This document shows, piece after piece, positions 35,999 to 44,089 of a DNA stretch of 64,000 nucleotides; positions within the stretch are counted from its first letter, which is position 1; each line of letters opens with the position of its first letter. Source of the DNA: Rhizobiaceae bacterium (GTDB lineage: Bacteria > Pseudomonadota > Alphaproteobacteria > Rhizobiales > Rhizobiaceae); the NCBI GenBank assembly GCA_025698895.1, contig JAILWO010000001.1, positions 1,873,741 through 1,937,740 on the forward strand. The letters run 5' to 3'. The notes under the pieces are model-generated. The model searched no databases and was not told the DNA's origin. It was given only the letters and a program-made list of their open reading frames with translations. The position numbers were made by a program, and so were the translations under genes.

Positions 35999-38053
35999 AT
36001 GAGCCTGGACAATCAGAATCCGCGCACGGTCTTCGTCTGCTCCTGTGAGAGGAGCATGCCCGGCTTTGGCGATAGCGTCGCCCGTGGATGCAAAAATGTT
36101 GTGGTCCAATCCGGCGATCAGTTCTGCGTTGCCGAACTCGATCGCGTGCGCAGCGTACTGAGTACCGGCGGAGCGATCACGATAGCCTGCACGCAACAGG
36201 CGCCGCTGTTTCGCGAGGTTGCGGAGGATATTGGCTTTGCGGGCGACCTTGCTTTCGCGAATATCCGCGAGACGGCCGGCTGGACGGAACAAGCCGCGTC
36301 AGCCGGGCCGAAGGCCGCGGCCCTCGTCGCAATGGCGGCGGAACCGGTCGCGCCGCCTGAGTTGGTCACGCTTTCGAGCGGCGGTGTGGTGTTGATCTAT
36401 GGCCGTGACGAGACTGCGATCGAAGCTGGCCGGCAACTCGCCGACGACCTGGATGTCACCGTTCTGCTGACGCGGCCCGGCGATGTCGTGCCCGACCGCG
36501 TATGGGATTTTCCTGTCGTGCGGGGAACGGTCCGGAACGCGCGCGGCCATCTCGGCGCCTTCGACCTGACGATCGACGATTTCGCGATGCCCGCGCCGTC
36601 TTCGCGCGACAGCCTGCGGTTTGGGGTGCCTCGCGACGGCGCGAACTCGAACGCGGACATCATCCTCGACCTTTCCGGCGGTATTCCGCTGTTTCCAGCC
36701 CATGAATTGCGCGAGGGTTATCTGAAGGCGGATCCTGCCGATCGAGCCGGGGTCGCTGCCGCGGTCGCCAGGGCCGCGCGGCTTGTCGGGGAATTCGACA
36801 AGCCGCGCTACGTGAACTTTTCCGCTGACCTGTGTGCCCATTCGCGCTCGCGCATCACCGGGTGCACGCGGTGCCTCGACCTGTGCCCGACGGGTGCGAT
36901 CACGCCTGCCGGAGATCATGTTGTCATCGACGCGGAAGTGTGCGCCGGCTGCGGCAGTTGCGCGGCCGCCTGTCCGACCGGCGCTGCCGCTTACGCTGTC
37001 CCAGGTGCGGAAGCTCTGCTTCGGCGGTTGCGCACGCTCCTGGTCACCTATCGCGAGGCGGGCGGCAGCGACCCGATCGTGTTGTTTCACGGTAGCGATC
37101 ATGGCGAACCGCTCATCGACGCGCTGGCGCGTTTCGGCGGAGGGTTGCCCGCGAATGTCTTGCCGGTCGCCGTGAATGAGATAACGCAATTGGGGGTGGA
37201 GGCGTGGACCGCGCCTGTCGCCTGGGGAGCGGTCGGGGTCAGGGCGCTCTCCTCGGCAAAGCCGAAGCACGAACTCGATGGCCTGCGCAGGAATGTCACC
37301 CTCGCCAGTCTTCTCGGGCAGGCGCTCGGCTACGGGTCCGACATCTGCGGACTGATCGAAACCGACGACCCGGATATGCTGGCATCGGCTCTCGACCGGA
37401 TCGTTCCGGCCGCGAACGCGCGCAAGCCCGCGACCTTCCTGCCGCTCGGCGACAAGCGCAGCCTGTTGAAAACAACAATGCTGGAACTGCATCGCGCGGC
37501 GCCGACGCCGGTCGACCGCGTGGCGTTGCCGACAGCGGCGCCGTTCGGCGGGCTCGAGGTCGATGTCGAGGGCTGCACGCTCTGCCTCTCCTGCGTGTCG
37601 GCCTGTCCGACAGGGGCGCTCTCCGACAGCGAGGACCGTCCCGCATTGTTTTTCTCCGAGAGCGCCTGCGTCCAATGCGGCCTTTGCGCGGCGACCTGTC
37701 CGGAAAAGGTGATCAGCCTGACGCCGCGGGTGGATTTCGCTGCGTGGAGCGCGCCGCGGCTCGCGGTGAAGCAGGAAGAGCCCTACAACTGCATCCGCTG
37801 CGGCACTCCGTTCGGCACCCGCAGTACGGTGGAGCGGATCGTTGCCAAGCTCGAAGGCAAGCACTGGATGTTCGCGGGAGAGAACACGCAGCGGCTGGAA
37901 CTGGTGCGGATGTGCGACAATTGCCGCGTCGAAGCCGTCATGAACGAGGGATTTGATCCCTATAGTACTCCACGCCGCCCGCCACCGCGAACGACGGAAG
38001 ACTATCTGAGAGCGCGCGAGGTTCCCGACAAGTCCGGCAACGAGACGATGTGA
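35999..38053 (+). CDS. Multi-cluster 4Fe-4S protein of formate dehydrogenase locus
   Basis: A 684-residue soluble protein. Residues ~1-285 contain a Rossmann-like segment (VVLIYGRDETAIEAGRQLAD) reminiscent of heterodisulfide reductase HdrA but without a clear FAD fingerprint. Ferredoxin motifs lie near residues 288 (CTRCLDLCP), 313 (CAGCGSCAAACP), 524 (CTLCLSCVSACP) and 555 (CVQCGLCAATCP), with further CxxC pairs at ~597 and ~638. It has an N-terminal VCSCERSMPG. It probably relays electrons or sulfur/redox equivalents for FDH; no such role is proven. GGGAGGCACG precedes the start. Confidence 0.8.
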   Translation: MSLDNQNPRTVFVCSCERSMPGFGDSVARGCKNVVVQSGDQFCVAELDRVRSVLSTGGAITIACTQQAPLFREVAEDIGFAGDLAFANIRETAGWTEQAASAGPKAAALVAMAAEPVAPPELVTLSSGGVVLIYGRDETAIEAGRQLADDLDVTVLLTRPGDVVPDRVWDFPVVRGTVRNARGHLGAFDLTIDDFAMPAPSSRDSLRFGVPRDGANSNADIILDLSGGIPLFPAHELREGYLKADPADRAGVAAAVARAARLVGEFDKPRYVNFSADLCAHSRSRITGCTRCLDLCPTGAITPAGDHVVIDAEVCAGCGSCAAACPTGAAAYAVPGAEALLRRLRTLLVTYREAGGSDPIVLFHGSDHGEPLIDALARFGGGLPANVLPVAVNEITQLGVEAWTAPVAWGAVGVRALSSAKPKHELDGLRRNVTLASLLGQALGYGSDICGLIETDDPDMLASALDRIVPAANARKPATFLPLGDKRSLLKTTMLELHRAAPTPVDRVALPTAAPFGGLEVDVEGCTLCLSCVSACPTGALSDSEDRPALFFSESACVQCGLCAATCPEKVISLTPRVDFAAWSAPRLAVKQEEPYNCIRCGTPFGTRSTVERIVAKLEGKHWMFAGENTQRLELVRMCDNCRVEAVMNEGFDPYSTPRRPPPRTTEDYLRAREVPDKSGNETM

Positions 38054-38055
38054 AC

Positions 38056-39351
38056 TCAGTCTGTCTCGGCCTGGAGGAAGCGGATCAGCGCGGCGCGGTC
38101 TTCGGGATTGCTGATGACCTGCTCCGGCATCTTGGTGCCCGGCGTGTATTCGCTTGGTCCGATCTCGAACAGTTTCGACACGGTCTCCGGCGTCCAGACG
38201 ATGTCCATTTGCCGAAAGGCGGACGAGTAGTGGTATCCCGGCACCGAAGCGATGCGCCGGCCAAAGATGCCGTGCAGTGTCGGGCCGGCGCGGTTGCCGT
38301 CATCCGGGTCGAGCGTGTGGCATGCGACGCAGGCACGGAAGACCTCCGCGCCCGGTCCGCCGGTGTATGCGGCCATCGGGTCGGCATGTTCCGCAGCCGA
38401 GCTTCCAAGCTGTTGCCCCGTCTCAACGTCCCATTCCCGCACTAGGTTATCCGCGCCTCCGGTCAACAGGATCTTGCCGTCCGATGAGAAGGCGAGGGAC
38501 CAGACCGGCCCGCCCGTGTCGAGAGTGCGGATCGGTTCCAGGCTCTCCGCATCGAGCAGCCTGGTTCCATCCTTGACGGACGAGGTGGCGATATAACTTC
38601 CGTCTGCCGAAGCAGCGAGCGCCGTTACCGGACCGGTGGACACCGTGATTTCGCCACGGATCGTGCCCTCGCGGTCGATCTCCCGCAACTTTCCGTCCGC
38701 TCCTCCGACGATCAGGCGGTCGTCCGCCGTTGCCAGGAGCGTGCTGAGGGGCGCCGGTATGGCAACCCGCACGGGTGCTCCGTCGCCTCCGGGTGGCCAG
38801 AGGATGACGGTCGCGTCGTAGCCGGCGCTCGCGAGTGTTCCGTCGGACAGGAAGGTCACCGCGTTGACATTGCCGCGGTGGCCTTCAAGGACGAGCGGCT
38901 CCCCGCCCGCAAGGGGCCAGAGTCTTATGCTGGCATCCCAGGAAGCCGAAGCAAGCGTCGAGCCGTCGGGTGAGACGGCGAGCCCCACGACCGGGCCGGT
39001 GTGCCCCTCCAGAACAGAGGCGGGCGCGCCGCGACCGCTCTCCCAGATCGCGATGCGGCCGTCCGCTCCGGCGCTGGCGAAGCGCCCCTGCGGCAGGGAC
39101 GCGACGGCGTCGACCTGCCCGTCGTGGAACAGCAGCACCTCGCGCGCCTCGCCGGTCTCGAGTGACCAGACGATCGCCTTGGCGTCGAAACTGCCGGTGA
39201 TCGCCGTCAACCCGTCGTCGGTGATGGCGATCGCACGCACCGGGCCGCCATGGCCCCGCAACTCCGCGCCGTACGCGACCGTGCCGAAGAGGAAGGCAGC
39301 GATTGCCGCCGAGCATATCGCGGATGTCGCCCTCATTGCGCCCTGTCCCAT
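38056..39351 (-). CDS. WD40 repeat protein fused to cytochrome c
   Basis: A 431-residue exported protein. After a signal peptide (ICSAAIAAFLFGTVAYGA) come about seven WD40-type repeats (residues ~30-325; e.g. GHTGPVVGLAVSPDGSTLAS) forming a propeller, then a class I cytochrome c of ~100 residues with haem motif CVACH and a plausible Met ligand in GTKMPEQ. ATG at 39351 has GGAG upstream; ATG at 39336 is an alternative. It is convergent with the Fe-S protein gene (2 bp between stops). A periplasmic electron carrier docked to a propeller, perhaps for FDH, is a reasonable inference. Confidence 0.88.
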   Translation of the reverse strand: MGQGAMRATSAICSAAIAAFLFGTVAYGAELRGHGGPVRAIAITDDGLTAITGSFDAKAIVWSLETGEAREVLLFHDGQVDAVASLPQGRFASAGADGRIAIWESGRGAPASVLEGHTGPVVGLAVSPDGSTLASASWDASIRLWPLAGGEPLVLEGHRGNVNAVTFLSDGTLASAGYDATVILWPPGGDGAPVRVAIPAPLSTLLATADDRLIVGGADGKLREIDREGTIRGEITVSTGPVTALAASADGSYIATSSVKDGTRLLDAESLEPIRTLDTGGPVWSLAFSSDGKILLTGGADNLVREWDVETGQQLGSSAAEHADPMAAYTGGPGAEVFRACVACHTLDPDDGNRAGPTLHGIFGRRIASVPGYHYSSAFRQMDIVWTPETVSKLFEIGPSEYTPGTKMPEQVISNPEDRAALIRFLQAETD

Positions 39352-39438
39352 TCCGTGCTCCGTTGGCGCAAGCGCGTCCACAGCAGGAACAGAGCTTGCC
39401 GGACCGACCGTAGCGTTCACACCGTTCGAGGCAATCGT

Positions 39439-39645
39439 ATGACCCAGAATATGGAAACCGATCCCTTCAACGTCTCCATGCGCAAGTTTCTCAAGCAGGT
39501 CGGAGTGACCTCGCAGCAGGCGATCGAGAAGGCGGTGGAGCAGAAAGGCCTGAAAGGGCAGGGACGGCTGACCGTGAAAGCGGTCATCACGTCGGAAGCC
39601 GCCGGTCTGCATCACGTCGTGGAAGGCGAGATCGATCTCGGATGA
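39439..39645 (+). CDS. DUF6494 small protein
   Basis: A 68-residue cytosolic protein: FNVSMRKFLKQVGVTSQQAI then EKAVEQKGLKGQGRLTVKAV and an acidic end. The pattern is that of DUF6494, often found in formate dehydrogenase/Mo clusters. The ATG at 39439 is 87 bp from the divergent WD40-cytochrome start. Function unknown; it may act as a small adaptor. Confidence 0.75.
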   Translation: MTQNMETDPFNVSMRKFLKQVGVTSQQAIEKAVEQKGLKGQGRLTVKAVITSEAAGLHHVVEGEIDLG

Positions 39646-39663
39646 GATGCCCCGACAGGGGCC

Positions 39664-40539
39664 CTATTTGAAGAACCGGATCTGTCCCGCAGGGGCCGGA
39701 TCGTACCCCGCAAGCTCGGCCGCGCGGCCGGCGAAGGCTTCCTGCCCCACAAACCGCAGCAGGGACTGAAAAGACGGCTGGAAATAGGTTCGCTGTCGCA
39801 TCAGCAGGTCGAAGCTCTCCCAGACCAGTGGTACGAAGTCCAGGTCAGCGGTGCGTGCGGCGGCGCGCGTGGCGATCCCGCAATCGGCCCGCCCGGTGCG
39901 GATGGCCGCCGCAAGGTCGGGACCCGTGAGGCAGGGCGGCTCCAGCCGTTTGATGTCTCCACGCTCCGCGCCCACGCCTGCCAGCAGCAGGGTGAGCAGC
40001 ATGTCCGCTCCGGCGCCGCGTTGCCGGACAGCCATTCTTGCACCCGTTGCAAGCACATCGGCCAGTCCATGGAGCGATCGGGGGTTGCCCGGCGGCAGCA
40101 ATAGGCCCTGCTCGCGGCGGGCGAATCCGACAAGCACCGCATCGGAAAGCCGTGGCATGGCGGCCACCGCGGCGACGTTCGCATCGGCGTCGTCGCCGTG
40201 AAAATGGATCGCCGCCGCCGCGACCTCGCCTCGCAGCAGACGCGCGACCCCGCCTTCCGTGCCTTCCGTCAGCGAGGCCAGGCCGGAACCTGATTGGCGC
40301 AGGCTCCATTCGAGCAGGTCGTCCTGGCTTCCTCCGATGATCGGCGGCGGCTCGAGCGGCACCATTCCCGCAGGCCGCGCCAACCCCGACATGACCCAGC
40401 GGTCGAGTTCATGTCGCGGAAAAAGCCATTTGCCGGTCACCTTGCTGCACGGGATGCGCTCCTCCGCGACGAGTTCGTAGAGCTTGCGCTCCCCGAGGCG
40501 AAGATAATGGGCGGCTTCGGACGTCGTCAAAAGTTCCAT
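39664..40539 (-). CDS. HTH-PBP regulator of tungstate/molybdate uptake
   Basis: A 291-residue regulator with an excisionase/MerR-like HTH at residues 1-55 (LTTSEAAHYLRLGERKLYEL then VTGKWLFPRHELDRWV) and a PBP-like domain from ~85 (AVRQRGAGADMLLTLLLAGV, LTGPDLAAAIRTGRADCGIA). The latter is built like the oxyanion-binding half of TupA and the MoeA fusion downstream. It is divergent from tupBCA, with a palindrome between. It is likely to sense tungstate or molybdate directly. It differs from ModE and TunR, which use TOBE/molbindin domains. Confidence 0.8.
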   Translation of the reverse strand: MELLTTSEAAHYLRLGERKLYELVAEERIPCSKVTGKWLFPRHELDRWVMSGLARPAGMVPLEPPPIIGGSQDDLLEWSLRQSGSGLASLTEGTEGGVARLLRGEVAAAAIHFHGDDADANVAAVAAMPRLSDAVLVGFARREQGLLLPPGNPRSLHGLADVLATGARMAVRQRGAGADMLLTLLLAGVGAERGDIKRLEPPCLTGPDLAAAIRTGRADCGIATRAAARTADLDFVPLVWESFDLLMRQRTYFQPSFQSLLRFVGQEAFAGRAAELAGYDPAPAGQIRFFK

Positions 40540-40548
40540 CCTGCATTG

Positions 40549-40558
40549 ATATGCATAT
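40549..40558. promoter_or_regulatory. Candidate operator palindrome between HTH-PBP gene and tupB
   Basis: Perfect palindrome ATATGCATAT, ten bases upstream of the regulator start and 79 bp before tupB. It is the only symmetric element in this intergenic region and fits autoregulation plus control of the transporter. Confidence 0.4.
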
Positions 40559-40636
40559 TCCTGTTTCAGTTCAAGAATTTGACTTTAACGGAAATGGCGC
40601 GTGAAAAGGGAGAATATCTGAGCAGGCGAGTCCCCG

Positions 40637-41329
40637 ATGTCGGAAACAGTCAGCGCGTGGCAACTCATCGCGTCCGGTGACGCGACCTTGTTTGCGATCG
40701 TGCGGCTGTCGCTGGCCGTCAGTCTGACGGCCGTCGCGATCGCAATGGTCGTAGGCCTGCCGCTCGGCGCCATTCTCGCGCTGACACGCTTTCCCGGCCG
40801 CTCGGCGGTCGTCGTTATCCTCAACGGTTTCATGGGTCTGCCGCCCGTCGTGGTCGGCTTGACAGTCTATCTGCTGCTCTCGCGATCGGGGCCGCTGGGG
40901 GAGTTGGGGCTCCTTTTCACGCCGACCGCCATGGTCATCGCGCAGGCGTTGCTGGTGCTGCCGATCATTGCGGCGCTGACCCGCCAGACGGTCGAAGACC
41001 TGTGGCACGAATACCGCGAGGAACTGACCGCGATGGGGGTTGGGCCGACGGGGCAGGTCGCGACGCTTTTGTGGGACAGCCGCTTCAGCCTCGTCACCGC
41101 CTTGCTTGCGGGCTTCGGCAGGGCTGCGGCCGAAGTGGGCACGGTGATGATCGTCGGCGGCAATATCGACGGCTTCACCCGCACCATGACCACCGCCATC
41201 GCCTTGGAAACCTCCAAGGGAAACCTGCCGCTGGCGATGGGGCTTGGCCTCATCCTGATTGTCCTGATCCTGCTGATCAACGCCACCGCCTGGGGGGTAC
41301 GGGCGTGGTCCGAGCAACGGGCGGGCTAG
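40637..41329 (+). CDS. tupB: Tungstate-type ABC transporter permease
   Basis: A 230-residue inner-membrane permease of the TupB/BPD_transp_1 type, five to six helices. SLAVSLTAVAIAMVVGLPLG and the EAA-like loop ELTAMGVGPTGQVATLLWDS fit. The later GFGRAAAEVGTVMIVGGNID is the family's most conserved run. It starts an operon tupB-tupC-tupA with 2 bp and about 20 bp gaps. TupABC systems have very high affinity for tungstate; molybdate or vanadate cannot be excluded from sequence. Confidence 0.88.
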   Translation: MSETVSAWQLIASGDATLFAIVRLSLAVSLTAVAIAMVVGLPLGAILALTRFPGRSAVVVILNGFMGLPPVVVGLTVYLLLSRSGPLGELGLLFTPTAMVIAQALLVLPIIAALTRQTVEDLWHEYREELTAMGVGPTGQVATLLWDSRFSLVTALLAGFGRAAAEVGTVMIVGGNIDGFTRTMTTAIALETSKGNLPLAMGLGLILIVLILLINATAWGVRAWSEQRAG

Positions 41330-41331
41330 CG

Positions 41332-42054
41332 ATGCGTGCAGCCAGGAGCGATCTCCCGCTTTCCCTCGACGACGTGTCGCTGATTGTGGGTGCCACGACG
41401 ATACTCGACCGGGTGAACCTGACGATCGGGCCGGGAGCGCCGACGCTGATCCTCGGACCCAACGGGTCAGGCAAGACGTCCCTGCTGCGGCTCTGCATGG
41501 GGTTGGCAAGCCCGTCGCGAGGCGCGGTGAGCTGGGGCGGCCGAACGGATGGCGGTCCGGAAAGCCGGGCGATCCTGTTCCAGAAGCCGGTGATGCTGCG
41601 GCGCTCTGCCGCCGCGAATGTCGCCTATGGACTTGCACAGGCCGGCTGTCCGCGCGGTTTGCGGGCCCGGCGCACCGAAGAACTGCTCGACCGCGTCGGC
41701 CTGCTCGCCCTCGCGTTGCGCCCGGCGCGCCGCCTGTCCGGCGGCGAGCAACAGCGACTGGCGCTCGCTCGGGCGCTGGCCCGTCAGCCGGAAATTCTTC
41801 TACTGGACGAACCGACCGCCAGCCTCGATCCCGCCGCGACGCGTTTCGTCGAGGAAATCGTCCGCGCCGCCGCCCATTCGGGCACGAAAATCGTCATGGC
41901 CTCGCACGATCTCGGTCAGGTGCGGCGGCTTGCGGGGGAGGTCGTGTTCCTCGTCCGTGGCCGTGTCGTCGAACATGCATCCGCCAGCGATTTCCTGGAC
42001 CGGCCGTCGACCCCGCAAGCCGCGGCCTTCGTGCGCGGCGATCTCGTCCTTTGA
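41332..42054 (+). CDS. tupC: Tungstate-type ABC transporter ATPase
   Basis: A 240-residue ATPase with Walker A GPNGSGKTSLLRL, Q-loop ILFQKPVMLRRSAA, signature RLSGGEQQRLALARAL and Walker B EILLLDEPTASLD. It has no C-terminal TOBE regulatory domain, unlike ModC, consistent with the TupC type. ATG at 41332 begins two bases after the tupB stop. It supplies ATP for uptake through tupB. Confidence 0.9.
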   Translation: MRAARSDLPLSLDDVSLIVGATTILDRVNLTIGPGAPTLILGPNGSGKTSLLRLCMGLASPSRGAVSWGGRTDGGPESRAILFQKPVMLRRSAAANVAYGLAQAGCPRGLRARRTEELLDRVGLLALALRPARRLSGGEQQRLALARALARQPEILLLDEPTASLDPAATRFVEEIVRAAAHSGTKIVMASHDLGQVRRLAGEVVFLVRGRVVEHASASDFLDRPSTPQAAAFVRGDLVL

Positions 42055-42073
42055 TCAACGAATGGAGATTGAG

Positions 42074-42907
42074 ATGCCGACCCGCCGAACGTTCTCCAGC
42101 CTCGTAATGCTCCTGATGCTGTGCGGTGGTACGCCGGCCCTCGCCCAGGACCAGGCGATCGTCGTCGCATCGACGACCTCCACGCAGGATTCCGGTCTGT
42201 TCGACCACATTCTTCCCGTGTTCGAGGCGAAGACGGGAATTGACGTCAAGGTCGTGGCGCAGGGGACCGGGCAGGCGCTCGACACCGGCCGCCGAGGCGA
42301 CGCCGACGTGGTGTTCGTGCATGCCAAGGCGCAGGAGGAGAAATTCGTCGAGGAGGGCTTCGCGACGGAGCGGTTCGACGTCATGTACAACGATTTCGTT
42401 CTGGTCGGCCCGAAGAGCGATCCGGCCGGTATCAGCGGCACGAAGGACATCGCGGCGGCGCTGATCGAGATCAGGACCAGGGAAGCACCGTTCGTTTCGC
42501 GCGGCGACAAGTCGGGCACCCATTCCGCCGAAATCAGGCTCTGGAAAGAAGCCGGCCTGGATATCGGGACCGCGAAGGGTCAGTGGTATCGGGAGATCGG
42601 GCAGGGCATGGGCGCGGCGCTCAATACGGCCTCCGCCATGAATGCCTATGTCCTTTCCGACCGCGCCACCTGGCTGTCGTTCAGGAATCGCGGGGATCTC
42701 GGCATCGTGGTCGAGGGCGACAAGCGACTCTTCAATCAGTACGGGATAATGCTGGTGAACCCGGAAAAGCATCCGAACGTCAAGGCGGAGGCCGGCCAGC
42801 TCTTCATCGAGTGGCTGATCTCGCCCGAGGGGCAGGCGTCGATCGGCGAATACAAGATCGGCGGCCAGCAACTCTTCTTCCCGAACGCAGAGCAGGAGCG
42901 CTCCTGA
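42074..42907 (+). CDS. tupA: Tungstate-type periplasmic binding protein
   Basis: A 277-residue exported protein, signal peptide ~1-24 (CGGTPALAQ). IVVASTTSTQDSGLFDHILP is the diagnostic N-terminus of TupA/WtpA-like proteins (TTTS..SGL), and SRGDKSGTHSAEIRLWKEAG is the second oxyanion-contacting segment. The ATG at 42074 is favoured over ATG 42062 because GGAG lies six bases before it. Last gene of tupBCA, then two moeA-type genes follow on the same strand. Confidence 0.93.
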   Translation: MPTRRTFSSLVMLLMLCGGTPALAQDQAIVVASTTSTQDSGLFDHILPVFEAKTGIDVKVVAQGTGQALDTGRRGDADVVFVHAKAQEEKFVEEGFATERFDVMYNDFVLVGPKSDPAGISGTKDIAAALIEIRTREAPFVSRGDKSGTHSAEIRLWKEAGLDIGTAKGQWYREIGQGMGAALNTASAMNAYVLSDRATWLSFRNRGDLGIVVEGDKRLFNQYGIMLVNPEKHPNVKAEAGQLFIEWLISPEGQASIGEYKIGGQQLFFPNAEQERS

Positions 42908-42948
42908 GGTCAGTTGCAAAGGCGTTCGCCTCTGTCCATCATCGGGAC

Positions 42949-44079
42949 ATGATGAGAACGCCTTCTCTGGCTGGCACGCTGACCAGCCTCGAAGTGACGC
43001 TTGCCGCGTTGCTTGACGGCGTGTGGCCGGTCGCCCCCCGTCTGGTGCCGCTCGATGAGGCGCTCGGTCACATCGCGGCAAGGCTGCCAGCCGTCATGTC
43101 GGCGCAGCCGGCGCAAGATGTTGCCGCCATCGACGGGTGGGCGTGTCGCGCGCTCGATCTTGTGGGAGCGTCCGCCTATTCGCCTCTGGTGTTGCCCGCC
43201 CTTCCGGCCTGGATAGAGGCGGGAGATGCCATGCCGGAGGACCGTGATTGCGTGCTTCATCCCGATCTGGTCGATTGCAGCGGCCCGGTGGCGCAGGTCT
43301 ACGGCGAGGCTGCGCCCGGAGAGGGCGTGCGCCGGGCGGGCGAGGACATTGCGGCAGGCCGCCCGACGGCCGTTGAAGGAAGGGTGATCCATGCCGCCGA
43401 CCTTCTGGTCGCGCGCAAGATGGGAATGAACCAGCTCGCCGTGCGGGTTCCGCGGGTCCGGGTGATCGATGTGGTCGCGGCAAGCGGAGAGACCTTCTCG
43501 ACGCGGTTGGTCACCGAGAGCCTGAAGAGTTCAGGCGCGGCCGTTGCCGCGATCGAGAGCAAGGCGCGGGACGCGGCTTCGATCGCCGCTGCGCTTGACG
43601 ACGAGAACTACGATCTCATCCTCCTGATCGGAGGCACGGGTGACGGTCACGCGGACGTAACCGCCGAGGCCCTTGCCCGGCGCGGCGCATTGATCGCACA
43701 CAGAATCGCCCTGCGGCCCGGCGGCACCACGGCGATCGGCCGGTTCGGCAGCACGCCCGTGGTTGCACTGGCCGGTTCGCCCGACCAGGCTTTCGGAGGT
43801 TTCCTCGCGCTCGTCCAGCCTGCCCTGGACCGGTTGTCGGGCCGATCCGGACGCGTCGGCACCAGTCTGCCGCTCTCGCGGAAGATCTCTTCCGCAGTGG
43901 GCGTCTGCGAGATCGCCCTGCTCGGCACGGATGGGGACAAGTGGTCGCCGCTTGCTGTCGGCGATTTTCCGCTGGACGCCATACGGCTTGCCGATGCCTG
44001 GCTTGCGGTGCCTGGCGACAGCGAGGGGTATGCCGCCGACATGCCCGTTGCCGCCATTCCGTTCGGCCATTCGAATTGA
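42949..44079 (+). CDS. Divergent MoeA-like protein
   Basis: A 376-residue protein with the MoeA domain order. AAIDGWACRALDL corresponds to the MoeA loop SAMDGYA, and LLIGGTGDGHADVTAEAL to the SGGxSxGxxD motif of the MPT-binding domain. The lysine-bearing IKPGKP motif is replaced by LRPGGT, so the usual cofactor/metal chemistry is doubtful. It is 42 bp after tupA, 11 bp before the MoeA-PBP fusion. It may be an adaptor or a specialised metal-handling partner rather than a full Mo insertase. Confidence 0.78.
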   Translation: MMRTPSLAGTLTSLEVTLAALLDGVWPVAPRLVPLDEALGHIAARLPAVMSAQPAQDVAAIDGWACRALDLVGASAYSPLVLPALPAWIEAGDAMPEDRDCVLHPDLVDCSGPVAQVYGEAAPGEGVRRAGEDIAAGRPTAVEGRVIHAADLLVARKMGMNQLAVRVPRVRVIDVVAASGETFSTRLVTESLKSSGAAVAAIESKARDAASIAAALDDENYDLILLIGGTGDGHADVTAEALARRGALIAHRIALRPGGTTAIGRFGSTPVVALAGSPDQAFGGFLALVQPALDRLSGRSGRVGTSLPLSRKISSAVGVCEIALLGTDGDKWSPLAVGDFPLDAIRLADAWLAVPGDSEGYAADMPVAAIPFGHSN

Positions 44080-44089
44080 GCCTGCCGAG

